Below, piece after piece: positions 11,588 through 25,720 of a stretch of 64,000 nucleotides of DNA; the first letter of the stretch is position 1, and each line of letters opens with the position of its first letter. The stretch covers positions 6,751,001-6,815,000 of the forward strand of contig JAUCBN010000028.1 in NCBI GenBank assembly GCA_035048815.1, read 5' to 3'. The position numbers and the translations under genes are program-made. The DNA comes from Abelmoschus esculentus (Eukaryota; Streptophyta; Magnoliopsida; Malvales; Malvaceae). The notes beneath the pieces were generated by a model. It was not told the origin of the DNA. It saw nothing but the letters and a program-made list of their open reading frames with translations, and ran no database searches.

Positions 11588-11969
11588 GTATGGATAGAGC
11601 AAAAAAACAATACGATTTAACTTCGAAAATTAATTTACATCTATTTTTTTTGCTTAATTATGTCATTTTTCTTGCCATTTAAGTCTGTAATTTTGAAGTG
11701 GAATACTAACATTTTCGAAAGAAAAAGCCTTGATATGAATATTTTTTGTGTTTTGGGTTATGCTTTAGTTAAACCCTCGGATGGTGATTGCAGATGCTAA
11801 TACGTTTTAGTTAAGAGCATCTATGTTTAAATCTTATCTTCTCTTATGCCATTGTCGGAGGTTCAATGTAAAGCCTTTTATTTATTTTAATGGAAGACTG
11901 GGAAATAATAAATTCTGGAAAAAGTTATTTCATTTCAGGCTGAATATTTTTTTGCCTTTTCCATTGCAG
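11588..11969 (+). other. Possible 5'-UTR intron of the exonuclease gene
   Basis: A donor TTCCAG|GTATGG at 11588 and a pyrimidine-rich acceptor TTCCATTGCAG| ending at 11969 lie upstream of the start codon. No open frame links them, so this would be a leader intron. Inferred from splice signals only. Confidence 0.4.
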
Positions 11970-12072
11970 GAGAATTGACATCAGTCGTATTTCTGGTTAA
12001 ATTCATATTTGAAGGTTTTTTCTTAAATATTTTTCCGTCATAGTAAGAGAAAAAGAATGCTGATATGAATTA

Positions 12073-15000
12073 ATGGCTTGTTATCCTTCTTTGAATCTTG
12101 GCAATCCTTCCTTATGGATGAGTCTTCATTGCATTCGGAACTTCTCAATGAATCTGAGGGATGGAAATAAATTATTGAGTTGTAAGAGATTCTATGTGAT
12201 CCGCCCTTCACCGTTTCAAACCATTAAGGTACTGCTAAACAATATTTGTAGGGCAAAGAAAATAAGAACCTTAGAAGATGCCTTTTTCTTGCTTATTGCC
12301 TGTGCAGGGTCAAGCTGTTTTTTATTGGTAAACAATGTCAATTGTTTGAAAAAATGTGACTGAAACTTTATTCTTGTATAAAACACACCTTCAATTATGG
12401 TATCTTCCGTGTTTGACTTCCTCTTGAGCAAATTTTGATTCTACACCAACTTAGGAGGGAGTAATTGATTGCGTCGAGTAGAGTAATTTTTTTTGAGCTA
12501 GTCAAGTTTGAGTCCTATTTTATAACTTCTTTTTAATGAATTTCTTTGAGTCAAGTCGAATTGTTTGAGTTTCAGTTCAAATTTTATTGTAAATATTTAT
12601 AATGTTATGCTACTAATTGATTCTAATTTAAACTAATTTATATAACCATATATGATATAAATATATACTTTTTCATATTTTTCATATGTGATATACATAT
12701 ATCAAGCAAAGTTGAGGTACTCGACTCGAAATTGAAAACTACCCACTAATTACTAAAAAATTTGTGTTCGAGTCTCATTTATAACTTAAATTTTATTTAA
12801 ATTTTTTTTTGAAACGAGTTTAGGAAATTACTATTTGAGTCAGGTTGAGTTTTTTTTTTTTTTTTTTGTGTGTGTCAAGTCAATTTTCCAACTAACACAT
12901 GCTTGTAAGGAAGCTGTTTTTTTTCTATATATTATAATGTTTGAGCTTAGCCTTTGTAACTGCAAAATAGCAGTTTTAAGGTCAATAAACACCCACCTGC
13001 ACATTGTTGCCGCTATTAATTAACATGTCTTGAGCTTGGCCTTTGAAACTGAAATATACCATATGTACTTCTTTGTCAGGGATACTGTAGTTTATCTGGA
13101 AACTTAAATTCAACTTTACCTGGTGATCTTCATGCAACTCCCCATGGGATCATGAATTCGACAAAGAAGGAATCAATATTCCACCAAGAAGCAGCTATGG
13201 GAAGAACCAACCTTCGAGAAACTGTGGTGAATGCTAATCCCTCAAATGGCAGAGTAATGCTTATTGATGGGACATCAGTCATTTATAGGGCCTACTACAA
13301 GCTTCTAGGTAACTCATGTTGCTCATGGTTTTCGTTTTCTGCAAAAGGTTTTTATTATTTTATCATATTAAAGTGTTGTTCTTTTGCTTTTCTTCTTTTT
13401 TGCTGCTTGCTTTAGGTGTTTCTTTGTTTCTGCCTGTTTGTCATTTTTGGTGTCATTTAGTAAATTGTTTCTTAAATTAGAAGGAACAAAACAAAAGGCT
13501 TAGACATAATTTGTTTTGTAAGTGTAAATTAGTCATAGTAGCTACCTTCCAACATAGTTATGTTTCCATGTGCCTAAAACTGGGTTCTATAAATTACTTA
13601 TACAAGTTATTTTTTTTCTGTCATGTGTCTCATAGTCATATGTTGCACTGATTTTACTTTTTATTTTATTTCCCCCATGTTTTCATGTATGGTTGGGAGT
13701 AGCAAAACTGCACCATGGGCACCTATCCCATGCTGATGGCAATGGAGACTGGGTGTTAACTATATTTACGGCTTTATCACTTGTAAGTTATATAGATATC
13801 ATTAAAGGAACTACTTTGCTTCCTTTTCTATTGTATTTATGCTGAAAGCATTCATTTGATATAGTCTCATTGTTGGCTGCTATCATTTTTTGCTTATCAT
13901 TGGTAACAGAATTCATGGTAGAATTATGTAATTGCTAATGCATGCATTATTTTCATAATCAAAATACTTGATTCCTTTATAAATTATTAGAAGTGACATG
14001 ACACCTATTGTTTGTAATGTAATGAAATCTTGAAATTTCTATAATCTTTAAAGATGTTAATTATATATTTATATATAGGTTAAGGCATTTCTAATTGTTG
14101 TTAACCTGCAGATAATTGATGTTCTGGAATTTGTTCCTTCGCATGTAGCGGTATGTATGCCTTTTATTTTTTTTGTCGCCTTTTGGTCTTTCTCAATAAT
14201 ACTTTTAGAAATGTTTGTATGTTCACTTCATCATTGTCCAGATTCTCTGTAAAACATTTTTCTGATATAAATTGTGTAGAATTTGGAAGTTATTAGAACA
14301 ACCTGAGTCTGATGCTATTGATGGGACGGCATAATGACATTTGTATAAAGACAAGGCATTTCTAAGATCAAATATGTAGATTGTAGTCGACTAGCTCTAG
14401 GATTAGTCTTAGAATTTAATCCTTGTGTTAATTGTTATCTCTTAAGGAGTTTTAGTTCATCTCTAACTACTCTAATTTAGGATACAGTTAAACTTTAGAA
14501 GAATACTAAGTATACTATAACTCTTGTACTTAGCCTATAAAACTATGTTGCAACAAAAGAGAAAATACAACTTGAGAGTGTACTCAACTTGAGACTCTTT
14601 TTCTCGAATCACCTCTCGTTTCTACTAAATTACAAAATATTCTGTGACATTGGAAATTTATCAATCATTAATAACTTACTAATTTGCTGGTTTAATAATT
14701 AATCTGTTTTTTTAGGATTTACTATTTTACTAACATGCAATGATGTTTTTATATTATTTTCCTGTCAAAAATTAATCGTAAGTAGCTGCTGATCTACCAT
14801 TTCAGAATACATATTGCATTTGATTAGGTAGAAAACTAGGAACTGACATTCATCCATAGGGTTAGCTTAGTGGGTTTGATGAGTTAATTTAGTTACAGTT
14901 TTCTTCTGGATGTTGGCATTAAGATTCCATTTCGAGTTTGTCTAACTAAAAAATTTATGGTATTCCTTCTCTTGAAAAGGAAAAAGCTAAATGGAAAACT

Positions 15001-18000
15001 TTTTCTTCAGATGAAACTCCTTAATTTTTGAATACAAACATTTTAAACTGCTCACATAAGGCAACGAAAAAGCAAGGAATGAATGAACTTTATGATTTTT
15101 TTCCCGGTGAAGTAAACGGTATTTATGGAGAATCCATGTCGACTTCGACTTTGTAGTAACTTTCACTCTTGGAAAGTTGTTCGTTGCATAATCTGCATTG
15201 TTGCAATTATTTTCTATGGCTTTGGTCTAGGTTGTCCATAGTTATTTCTTACTATGATTTTATAGGTTGTCCTTGCATTTTTTTTCATTCACTTTACTGT
15301 TTATAGCTATATAATTTCCCGATTACATAGTGTTCCTTACACTTCCCCCTTTCTCATGCAGGTTGTGTTTGACCATGATGGTGAGATTTAAAATTCAGTA
15401 ATATTTTTTCCTTATATTATTTAATTCATAATCCTTATATACTTTGTTACTATTCAAATAAATCATTAAGCTTTTGCAAATGGATTTGAAATGAAATTGA
15501 TTTTAACTTCCCTAGGGAATATTTTCCGTACTTCACTAAACTTTTGTTTTATATACAATCCCATTGATAGGATTGTTCATGGAAAAAAACCTAATATGGA
15601 CTAATCAAAGTGGGCCAAGTTAAACATATATGTAGAGACCCAACCAAAAGAATGATTTGATTCAGTTACTATTATTCTTGAAAAATCCAATACTATGATA
15701 AAACCGTGCATCCAACTCTTTAAAGGAGTTTCAATGTGAGGTGAAGAGATAGGGTCATCAAGAAGAAGTGGTAGGTGAACTTGCTGAGGATGAGATTGAA
15801 ATTCATCCCAACTCTCCCTTTGAATTTTAGAATCTAGGAAAAAAGGTGTTAGCTCAAAAAAGTGACATCAATAGAAACATAAAATTTACGAGTAATAGGT
15901 GAATAACACCTCTCAGATTGAGGATAGAGCATTAGAACTAGAATTTATCTCTAACGAAGAAGAATTTGCCATCAACTAGGTTGAGGATCGAAACCTAATC
16001 TAATACCATGCAAATGATATAGGTTTTATCAAAGAGAAAAGTAGTTTCTCTTCTATTCAATTGATTGATAATTTACATAAAAGAGAGTCCTATTTATAGG
16101 ACTTTCTAGAATACAACAAAACCTAAGTTAAATTAACTTCTAATTCTATCTTATCGGTAGATTAGGTAAGTAGGACTCCTAAACTAACTCAGTTGCTTGA
16201 GGTATTTACAATAGTTAAAATACTATAGTATATTTTGTATGGCTTTTTCTCCATGTATCTACCATGCTTTCATATACACATCTACATAGGTATGCAACCT
16301 GTTCTAGATTTCAGATTTTGGGCAACTTGGAGATGTGATTTGTACAGAAATTCTGACTAATCTTTGATGCTTTGGGAAATTAAGTTTTCAAATTTGTTCT
16401 TTTAGTGATTGTTGGTTGGGTTTGTACAGTTCTCATGCCTGTTCCAAGTCATTGGTGCAAGGTGTTACATAAGTATGGTTATAGTTCAAAAACGTTATCT
16501 CATCTCACACTCCCTCTCTTTCACCATTTAGCATGTTGATATCAAGGGATGTGGAAGTCATTCACTAACGTTTTTGCTTGAAAGTGCCCATTTTTTCTTT
16601 GTTTTTTCTGTATTGAGCAAAGAAGATATATTTTTTGAGTTAGCTTTTGTGCCTGTAAGCTCTTTTATATGTGAAAAAAGCCTTTGAATGCTTATTTTAT
16701 GTAGTATAAAAGTCCTTTATTTTTAATTTAGAAAGTCTTCGAATGAAGATCTAAAACTCTTTGCAATATTGGCTTATTTGTCTGAGAAATACTTGCAAGT
16801 GTTGAAATTGATCGGATTTATGATTTAATAAAGACGTAGGAATTTTGTCTACGACAAAAGTTTTCTGTTTGTGCACAAAATATAGTTCAAGGACATTGAT
16901 GAAATCTAATAGTCTTGTTCATCAATGTTTTACTAACTCTTGTAGCATCTTTTAGATGTCCTATATGATCTGAGTGAAACCTTTTGATGCAATTTGAAAC
17001 TATCTTGGGTTGCTATGCATCTATTTTAGTTTTATTTGGGGGGATTTATGCTCTTTATGTGATGGATAGGGTCATCTAGTGTGGTGATCCCTTTTGTGTT
17101 CAGAAGCACGGGGTTCCATGGATTCTGAAGCTCTTCCTTCAAGAAACTATTTTTAATAAAAAAAAACTCTTCTTTTCAGGAATTCCATTTGGTCGTTCAT
17201 CTAATTCTTCAAATGAAAATGTCATAGGGAAAGGTATGCTTTTTGATGCAATTTTATTCTATTGTGTGGTCAAGATGTTGAAAATAGACCGAAATATAAG
17301 AAATCAATCATGGAATTTGGAATAGTATGAGTTGGTAAAACTGGATAATTAAGGTGAAGCCATGTGTGTGTGTATACACGTGTATGCACAAGTGAACACA
17401 CATTACATTCATGTATAAATATCAGTAAAGGCTAGTTCTTCCATGCAAAAAGATCTGATCTTTCAGTTGTTTTAAGGAATTTTGAAGTCCAATATGCATA
17501 TTATACCCATTGCATCAACAGAAATGAATGGAAAATGTAATCGGATAACAAATCCCATTTCCTTGACTATACAGGATAATAAACCCCATTTCCTTTTTGT
17601 TTTCAAACATAAAAACCAATAATGCTCTGTGTTAAAAGTCCTATCAGTTCCTTTTGTTATTGTTTCAGTTTCTGTTTCACTAGCCAGGTTAATCACGGGG
17701 AAGTTTGTTTTGTTATCTTTTTGCAGGTTCCTTGCTTCAATTACCTGTTTCTCCATCAAATATCTAGTAGTCCATTTAATTGTTGTTATTTAGAAATCAA
17801 AACATTACAGGCGATACTACAATAGCCGTAACATCTATATTTAGGAGATTTCATCATATCAGAATCATTTTTTTAGTTAAAGGGTATTATGACTGACTTG
17901 GAGAAAGACTTCAATAAATATGAATTTCATGAATGCGATGAATAGGCAAAGCAGTCTTTGCTTAAGTTGATAATAAAAACTAAAAGAATGCATATATCTA

Positions 18001-21000
18001 AAAATGTCTGCTAATCCACAAATTTATGTGAAAGAGAGGAAAGAGCAATGGCCATTTTAACCAAACATGTGAATGTTATATACCTAATTGATGGATTTGG
18101 GTGATTGATCAAGTTTAGGCATAGCCTTAGATATCTTGATTGTGTGCTATTGCATTTTTTATAGTGCCACATTAATCCTTTTCCCAATTTCTTTTCAAAT
18201 AAAGCCTCTACCCACATGGACAATGTATGAGCTTCTTTCTTCAAAAAAAAAACACAAAAACAATGTATGAGCTTCTGTATAGACCAAAGCTAAATCACTA
18301 GATTTGCCTTTCTTAGTTAATGTCTTCTTGGTCAATAGCTTTTACGCCAAAAGTAGTTCCGGGCAAGACTTTTCCTAATTGTATCACTAGTTTTATACAT
18401 GGATTTATTTTTTAAAAGAAGCATGGACTGATATATAATATTTTCGTATTTGGTTGGCTTCAATTCTTTATATCTTTGTTGTATCCTTTTTTAGAGGCTT
18501 ACAATTTGGTCCTTTTTTCCCCTTGCATTGATTTATTTGGCTCAGGTTAAGTCTGTTTGGCTTTTAAGTATTAATTGTAGCATTTGCAAGCATAAATTGT
18601 ATTATGTCACTTTTTGGCTGGAAATATGCATATATTTTAATAAATGTCTAAAATGTGCTCTTGATTTTTTGAAGGTTTAAATTTTCGTCATACTCTGTTC
18701 CCTTCATACAAGAGCAATCGCCCTCCTACACCTGATACCATAGTGCAGGGACTTCAATATTTAAAGGCATCCATCAAAGCTATGTCCATTAAGGTGATTG
18801 AGGTAAATCATTAGACACCAGATATGCTTATGATTTGGTTGAACCATGTGCTGTGTTACTAGTAAATAAGAATTTTGATCTAAGGCAGGTACCTGGGGTA
18901 GAAGCTGATGATGTGATTGGAACACTGGCTGCAAGGAGTGTTGATGCAGGGTTTAAGGTAATTTTCTTTAGATTTCAGCGGGAAAACACAAGTATGCCCT
19001 CTGTTGTGGTTCAATAACTTTGGCTTTATTTGGAGCAAAAAGATTTCACTAGTTCAAAGATGCTTCCTTTCACATGTGACAAATCGGAGCCCAATTTATA
19101 TGGTGATATCACATTTACTAATAACAGTTATCATAAAAAGAACTTACAATACCAAAATTAGCAACCCAGTTAATTGAACACACTTCTCTTATGTTAATCA
19201 GGGCAAGACAAAGTTACCTGGTGTTGGAGCTATGTGAGAGTTTACTGTTTCAAAAGTTTTGAAGTGTTCTGTCTCTTTTTGACTTTATGCTTACTTGATA
19301 GTTTGCATTCCTCATCTAATGGATTATATTGTGTTGATTAAAATAATTGGAGATGTTTTGGGTCATCTTCAGGGACCAATCCAAAATTTTCTTTTGGAGG
19401 TGCATATGAAATAAAAAGGAACTCAGATTTCACTGAAACAATCTATTCTTCAACGGTTTATGGTATCAAAATATGTTCAGTAAAAAATTAGAATTACATT
19501 TAAATTAAAAAAAAAGCATTCCAAACTATCTCTTGAAGATATGTAATCAATTAATGACAATCAAGCAATAACATTTATAAATGGCTGGAATGATTAATTG
19601 GACAATATCAGTGAAAATTTTCCTTCTCTCTAAATTCTTTGCCCATCGATGTGTGAGGAAGAGGTAAGCTTATGTATCACAATGGAATAGGAAGAAAGTA
19701 ATTATCTTATATAGATAAACAATGGACTTAAATTTTGGAGATGAGTTTGCTCATATGATTGACGAAGTATTATGCAACCTAGAAATCATTTTATAAAGAA
19801 TTTTTGAGTTATTGTTATCCCAAGGACACGGAATTTTACTTTTGTATAAATAGTCAGAATACTAATTGTTTTTAGCACTTTCTAGTTCTGATCAGGTGCT
19901 TTGGGTTTAACCTTTTTCTTGACAGGTTAGAGTTGTTTCTCCAGACAAAGATTTCTTTCAGATCCTATGTCCTTCATTACGCCTACTACGAATTGCATCA
20001 CGCGGATATGAGTTAGTATACATTCTTTGATGCATTATCATTCTTAACCTACAGTCCTTGCTTTTCATAGAGTAGGCAGCTTGATTATTTCTCTGCATGC
20101 ATAATACACATTTTTCACGTGTCTGTTTCTTTTTTATAAAATTGTACTGTACATATGTTTGAATATCGCAAGCCAGTACTTTTGGTCTAGTATATGGTTT
20201 CTAAATATTAATCTGGAGATTTTGCCAAGTTGCCCATCATTTTATGTATGTATGACCTTATTAATTGTGACTGAGTGCAGTATCTGAATTCATGGATAGA
20301 TTAGGCTTACCCTTGTCATTTGACTATTTTCTTATCAAATACAGTGGAAACTACCGATTTAGGACAGTTAAAATATAAGTTTTACAATGTAATATCCAAA
20401 AAATCTGTCATTTTTTTACTTTTATTGTAAGGATATGATGATGTTATAGTAATAAACTAATGATTTTTCTGAAAAAAGTTAGGAAATTTGATAAGCACCA
20501 CTATCTTATTTTCCAAGCACATCTTATTTACCTGCAAACTATCCAGTATGGAGTAGGTTTCTCTATATCACACACCTTATTTCTTTCGGTTTAGATTTAT
20601 GATTTGATGATTAATATGTAGCTATATCTACAAATGTATTTTGAATTTACTGGTATGTTCAAAATTGTGAAACTTTTAGATATTAGTTTTGGTGGTTCCT
20701 TCTGCTTAAGTAACCAAGTTCGTTTTACTTTTCTGTTTTAGATTTTCTTCCTTGTTCTGAAGGATCTGAGATTTTCTTTTTATTGTTTTTCTTTATCAGG
20801 ATGGTTTCATTTGGACTGGAGGATTTCTCAAAAAGATATGGAGATCTGAAACCTTCTCAGTTTGTTGATGTAGTCTCTCTTGTGGGTGACAGATGTGATA
20901 ATATTCCAGGTTGTTGTAATATTAGTTTCACATGATCAGATAAAATAAGAACGAATATATTGACCATATTTCTCGAGCAGTATTTATAGTATTTCTTTAA

Positions 21001-24000
21001 ATTACTTAATAGCATGGACGAAACACCAACAAACTGAATTGAGCAATATTTTATACTGACTTATAGCATGGACAAAACGCCAACAAAGTGAAATACATAT
21101 AAAAGTTTGTTTCCAGTAACACAAAAGCCATATCATGAGTCTGACTTATCTGATAACGGTGGAAACATGATGAGAATTGAAAGAGATGATTAGTAGCTGA
21201 AACTAATTGCATTTATCTTGTCGTTTATTATTTTAATATTTATGAGGTTTAAATGTTTTGTTTCTAGAACTCCGGATGCAATGTGTATAGCGGTTGTGAT
21301 ATAGTGCAATTGTGTTGTTTAGATTGAGTTTGGAGATACTTGGAGTGGCATGCATTTTTTCCTGCTATTTTTTCCTAGACTACCTCAACTTGGAGATTAA
21401 GTTATTTCAACAATAAGATAACCATGTATATCTATTTATTACATTGGATTTTACACTGGAATTTTCCATCCTAATTAACTTCCTTTTTCAATCTGTTTGT
21501 GCCTCAAGTTACTGATTTTTCATTTCCTTTAAGTGCAGGAGTTGATGGAATTGGAAATGTCCATGCCATTGAATTGATCACTAAGTTTGGTATGTTATTT
21601 TCTTAAGAATTGAAAAGCTGCACTTATTTTTTCTATCAGACCAAACAATCTACCCCTGCCTGGCGTGTTTTAGTAATGAGTATGTTAGTGATATTGGAAT
21701 AATAATATAAATATTAATTTTGTATTGCCCCGTATGTAAGCAAGGAAGTTAGCATTGTTTTACAGTTTAGAAAAGTGTTTTGTATGCTGTTGGAGGTTTT
21801 GTTGGCTAGATCCTGTGAGTAACCTTGATACTTTTGATTGTTAGGTGGATTTCTTTGCTAGTTTTATATTCTTAAATCATTTCCATGAGTTTATCGAAGT
21901 GGTTTTGTCATATGCAAAACCAATTGAGTACTTCATTTTATTGTATTTATTAAGCATTGAGAATGTTATCTACCTTCTCTCTTTTGTATTGCACACCTAT
22001 CATAAAAGATGCAATATCACCATGGTTTGTAGAAAGTCTTGTGCTACCAATAGGCCAAGACTAGGCTAGGCTAGGCTTATCAATGGCAATTGATAAACCA
22101 TTGCCCAAATAATTTAATGTTAATAATTGAGAGACTCTTTTGTGGAAGAAAGAATGAATTCTTAATATTGAATTGGATGATGCATCGTTACAAGGCCTTT
22201 TAATAGGCTGAATACAAAGAGTTCTATTACAATCAAATCACCCTAATTTAAATTTGAATCTAAATAGATTGAATTACAACATTAGAATCCTACTAGGTGT
22301 TAACCTTCTTAGACATCTCTCTTTTAAATTCTACTCATATTGTACAGATTTAGAAGGTGCCATTTCCACCTTACTAATCCCCTTGGAAAGGTTAAGGAGT
22401 AATATTATTGTATTAGGCATGTTTATGGATATTGGAATCTGTATGACTCACCTTAGCATTTCCAATTTATCGTCCTGAAATATTGGTTTCAACGAACATG
22501 TGATACCTATTCATTGCTCAAAAGATTGTAATTATGTTTAAATAAAAATTATTTCGTGGACTTCATTATGCTTTATTTTACTAATATTTAATGCGTAGTA
22601 CATGAAATTTTAGCTGGGTTTGCACTTTTTTATTTACTTTAGAGCTACTGATTTTCATGACTGCATACTCTCTTCTATCATTCTACACCACTGTTACATT
22701 TCTCCTAATCTGTCTGTGCTGTGCATTTGTTTATGATTTTCCTCGTGTGTAGGCACATTGGAAAATTTACTAAAGTGCGTTGATCAAGTTGAAGGAGACC
22801 ACATCAGGAAGGTAGAATCAGAGTAGGATGAACGTAACACGAAATGTTCATGCTACTAAAAGATTGTTTTACGTACAATCTCTGCGGTCATATATGTTAG
22901 ATATTGGTGAACTGAGAATGAGACTGTGGTCAATTGCACAAGTACAAGTCAAAGGCTTGGTTAGGGTGTGATTTCAATATATATTATATGTACTCTAGGA
23001 CATCCTAATTTCCAACAATTACCTAAATTGGCCTATAAATTAGGTTCACTGGCACCTCTTTATTCAATCATTTTATTTTTAGGGTTTTGGTGTCTGTTGC
23101 TAGTTTTGAAGCTAAATGTTGCTCTAACCGTCAAAAATCATGGATCTTATGGGTTAAGGTTTAGCCATCAGAAGAAATTACTGCCTTAGCTTTGTTAATC
23201 AAATGGTTAAGATACTTAACCACTCTCCTACTTTGTAGTTAGCCATCAGATTAATGAATCTGTCATCCTTGCTCCTTTCCGTCTTTCATAAGTCTCCTCT
23301 TCTCTCTTTCCTGTTATGTATACTGACGAACAAAAGTTACCTATTATGTTTTACAGACCTTGATAGCAAATGCTGAACAAGCTGTCTTAAGCAAGAACTT
23401 GGTAATCTTTCCATCCTTTCTTCTTGCGTTCAATGACAACTAGAAGTGATAACAACCTTCTTTATATATATATTTACCGTGATAATGTTATTGTAGGCAA
23501 TGCTGAGATGTGATCTTCCATTCTACATGGTGCCATTTTCCACCAGAGATCTCATGTTTAATAAACCCGAGGTTCGTAGACAGCTTAATTTTAGTTTCAA
23601 ATGAATTACATGCCCTCATATGATCAAATATAATATGATTTGCCGATGTGAACTCTTGGATTGGTGAAAATTGGGTGTGAATTGTGATTGGCATATGATG
23701 TTGCTTGTGGTTTGCATTTTATTTGGAAGAATCCATGTCCAACAAAGGGATATCGGAATATAACCTTAAAAGATCTTCCATACCTATATCCGACATTCTT
23801 CCGATTCGCATAGATATTAGGAATACGGAAAGAATGTCGTTATAGTTAAGGGACTCTTTGCTGCATTGTATTGTAGGAGAAGTCTCAAGAACTGTAAATT
23901 ATGAATTATTATTGTGTACGCAGGACAATGGTGAGAAATTCACAAGCCTTTTGAATGCCATCAGTGCATACGCAGAAGGATTCTCAGCTGATCCAATTAT

Positions 24001-24043
24001 TAGAAGAGCTCTGTATTTGTGGAAGAAGCTTGAAGCTTCTTAA
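12073..24043 (+). CDS. 5'-3' exonuclease, Pol I N-domain type, probably organellar (15 coding exons, 439 aa)
   Basis: Structure-specific 5'-3' exonuclease of the FEN/Pol I family; the plant versions act in organelle DNA maintenance (family knowledge; resembles Arabidopsis At3g52050 from memory). Exons, all GT-AG and in phase: 12073-12228, 13080-13308, 13703-13782, 14112-14150, 15362-15380, 17180-17233, 18675-18802, 18889-18957, 19926-20011, 20800-20909, 21539-21589, 22753-22811, 23357-23401, 23497-23571, 23924-24043 (TAA). Residues 1 to ~105 form a Ser/Arg/Asn-rich leader, likely a transit peptide. Metal-binding acidic residues: D115 (LIDGTS), D172/D174 (VFDHDG), E240/D242/D243 (GVEADD), D265/D267 (SPDKDF), D317/D320 (VGDRCDNIPG). 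The helix-3-turn-helix DNA clamp GVDGIGNVHAIELITKFG follows at 324-341. An in-frame TGA at 12061 supports the start. Met77 or Met92 are possible alternative starts. No lesions, so it looks intact. Confidence 0.93.
14300..14640 (+). repeat. LTR-like relic in exonuclease intron 4
   Basis: A segment with a TATA-like CCTATAAAAC at about 14537 followed by a pyrimidine-rich CTCTTTTTCTCG... end resembles the 3' half of a copia-type LTR, plus orientation. No target duplication or second end found, so tentative. Confidence 0.3.
15560..16215 (-). repeat. Copia-like LTR and leader relic in exonuclease intron 5
   Basis: Read on the minus strand, LTR-like sequence (16215 to about 16008) is followed by GCATGGTATTAG, close to the Met-tRNA primer site TGGTATCAGAGC, and then leader-like sequence to about 15560. 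Fits a truncated minus-strand Ty1-copia insert. No coding sequence. Confidence 0.4.
22060..22480 (-). repeat. LTR-like relic in exonuclease intron 11
   Basis: On the minus strand a CCTATTAAAAGGCC TATA-like block is followed by TGTAACG and an ATTCAATATTAAGAATTC... stretch ending in pyrimidines, the usual build of a copia LTR downstream half. Only one end is recognisable. Confidence 0.35.
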
Positions 24044-25468
24044 TCTTTCTTTGTTTTGAGATTGGAGCTATTAAATATGTTTTACAAGGGACAACTAAAT
24101 AAATTTAAACTTTTTGAATTACTATTTTTTTTTCCTAACTTGATTCTTAATTAGTTTTTTTTTTTTTTTTTTACATTAGTTATTGAAATTGGTATTTTTC
24201 TCACTTAATAGTATCGGTATGTCATCATTAAAATAATTTAAAAAAATCAAGATTTAAGGGTATTGCAAACTCTTTTAACTTTTTTTTTAAAAAATCTTTT
24301 ATTTTTTTATTCAATTAAATTTTTATACATTAAATTTTTTAGATTAGTTGGTGCAACAAGTTGAGTTGTGTTATATTACATTTGGCATTTTAAAGATTTT
24401 TTTATTTTATTTAAAAACGTATTTAAAAGCTTAAATTTTTTAGCAAACTATAAAAGAAATGTAAAAAATAATTTATTAAAAATCTATAAATATCAATGGT
24501 AGAATTATGGTGTGATATGGAAATAATATCTAAAAAATTCATTAGAAATTGATCTAATTAAGATAAAAAAAAAATTAAACGCTTAATTCAATAGTTTAAA
24601 GGTCGTAAACACCCTTAAACAAAAATTAAGTTCCACCGTGAACCAAAAGCTGAGAAAAAAATATAATAAGTTCATAGATTAAAAGTTGGATCTCTTTAAA
24701 AAAAAAGAAGGTTGTTTCTCTTTAGAAAAACGTTTCTCTTAAAATAAAATTGAATTCAACAATATCAATGTTTTATTTAGGGTTGAAAATGGTTTAGGAT
24801 TAGATTCAATTTTATAAAGTTTAAATTTGTTTCGATTAATAATTAAATTATTAATTTTATTAAGTCCGGTTTAAGTTATACTAAATTTGTATTTAACTCG
24901 AGTAAAATATCACGAATATAAATTTAAGTCTAAAATTCCAAAATCTGATTAGTTTGTCTTAAATCTTGAAACTTTAATTAGGGAAAGCTCAACTTACCTT
25001 TTAAAATCTTCAGTTTCATATGTTTCAGATTTGGATTTGAATCAGATTCTAATAAAATTTATATTCAACTTGTCTTATACTGAAACCTGCATTTTATTTT
25101 GAATTTAAATTTAACTATTTTCCAATCAATTTTAGATTATATTAGAACTGAATTGTTATCATGTAAAATCTTGCACATGTTAGGTACGATTGAGTTATTT
25201 ATTTATGTTTTAGTATACGAGTGTTATTAGATAAAATAATTTTATTTTGTATCTTTTTGTCGTTCAAATAATTGTGTTAAAGACTAAGAAATTTATCTTA
25301 TTTTACACATTGGTTACGCTTGCACAAGGTGGTGGATTATATTTTTGGGTTTTACTGAAAAATGAGCAAATTAATCTCTATACAATCGTATTGTGCGAAT
25401 TCGTCCCTGTTTAGGTCGAACACCCTTGCCCCAAAAGGCTTAATTATTAAAGTTGATTATCTCAATTT
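24044..25468. other. Intergenic, very AT-rich
   Basis: Contains the 3' untranslated region of the exonuclease gene in its first few hundred bases (poly-T tracts at 24125 and 24158). No open frame, RNA gene or repeat end recognised. Confidence 0.4.
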
Positions 25469-25720
25469 TGTTATGAATAATATTTATCTATATGGATGTC
25501 TATCATAATAAGAACTCTATCAATTAGAAATATTATCTTCATTAATTAGAATTTAATACATTATGTATTGCTTATGCCTATAAATAGATGAGTTTGTGAA
25601 AGTATTGTATACAAGTCAATATTGAAAATAATACAAATATATTTCTTTTCTATCTTCTCTTTGTTCTTTCATTCTTGTTCTTTATTCTTGTTTTAGTTCT
25701 TTTTTACTTTATTCATAACA
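25469..25720 (+). repeat. 5' LTR of copia relic H (252 bp)
   Basis: Starts TGTTATGAATAA and ends TTATTCATAACA, a perfect 12-bp inverted pair. The short length, and the primer-site-like CGTTATCAGCACGAG right after it, fit a small-LTR plant Ty1-copia lineage. No 3' LTR seen. Confidence 0.8.

Noticed and set aside
17472..18244. Frames inside exonuclease introns (both strands)
   Set aside because: Short, without motifs, and placed in intron 6 between well-supported exons.
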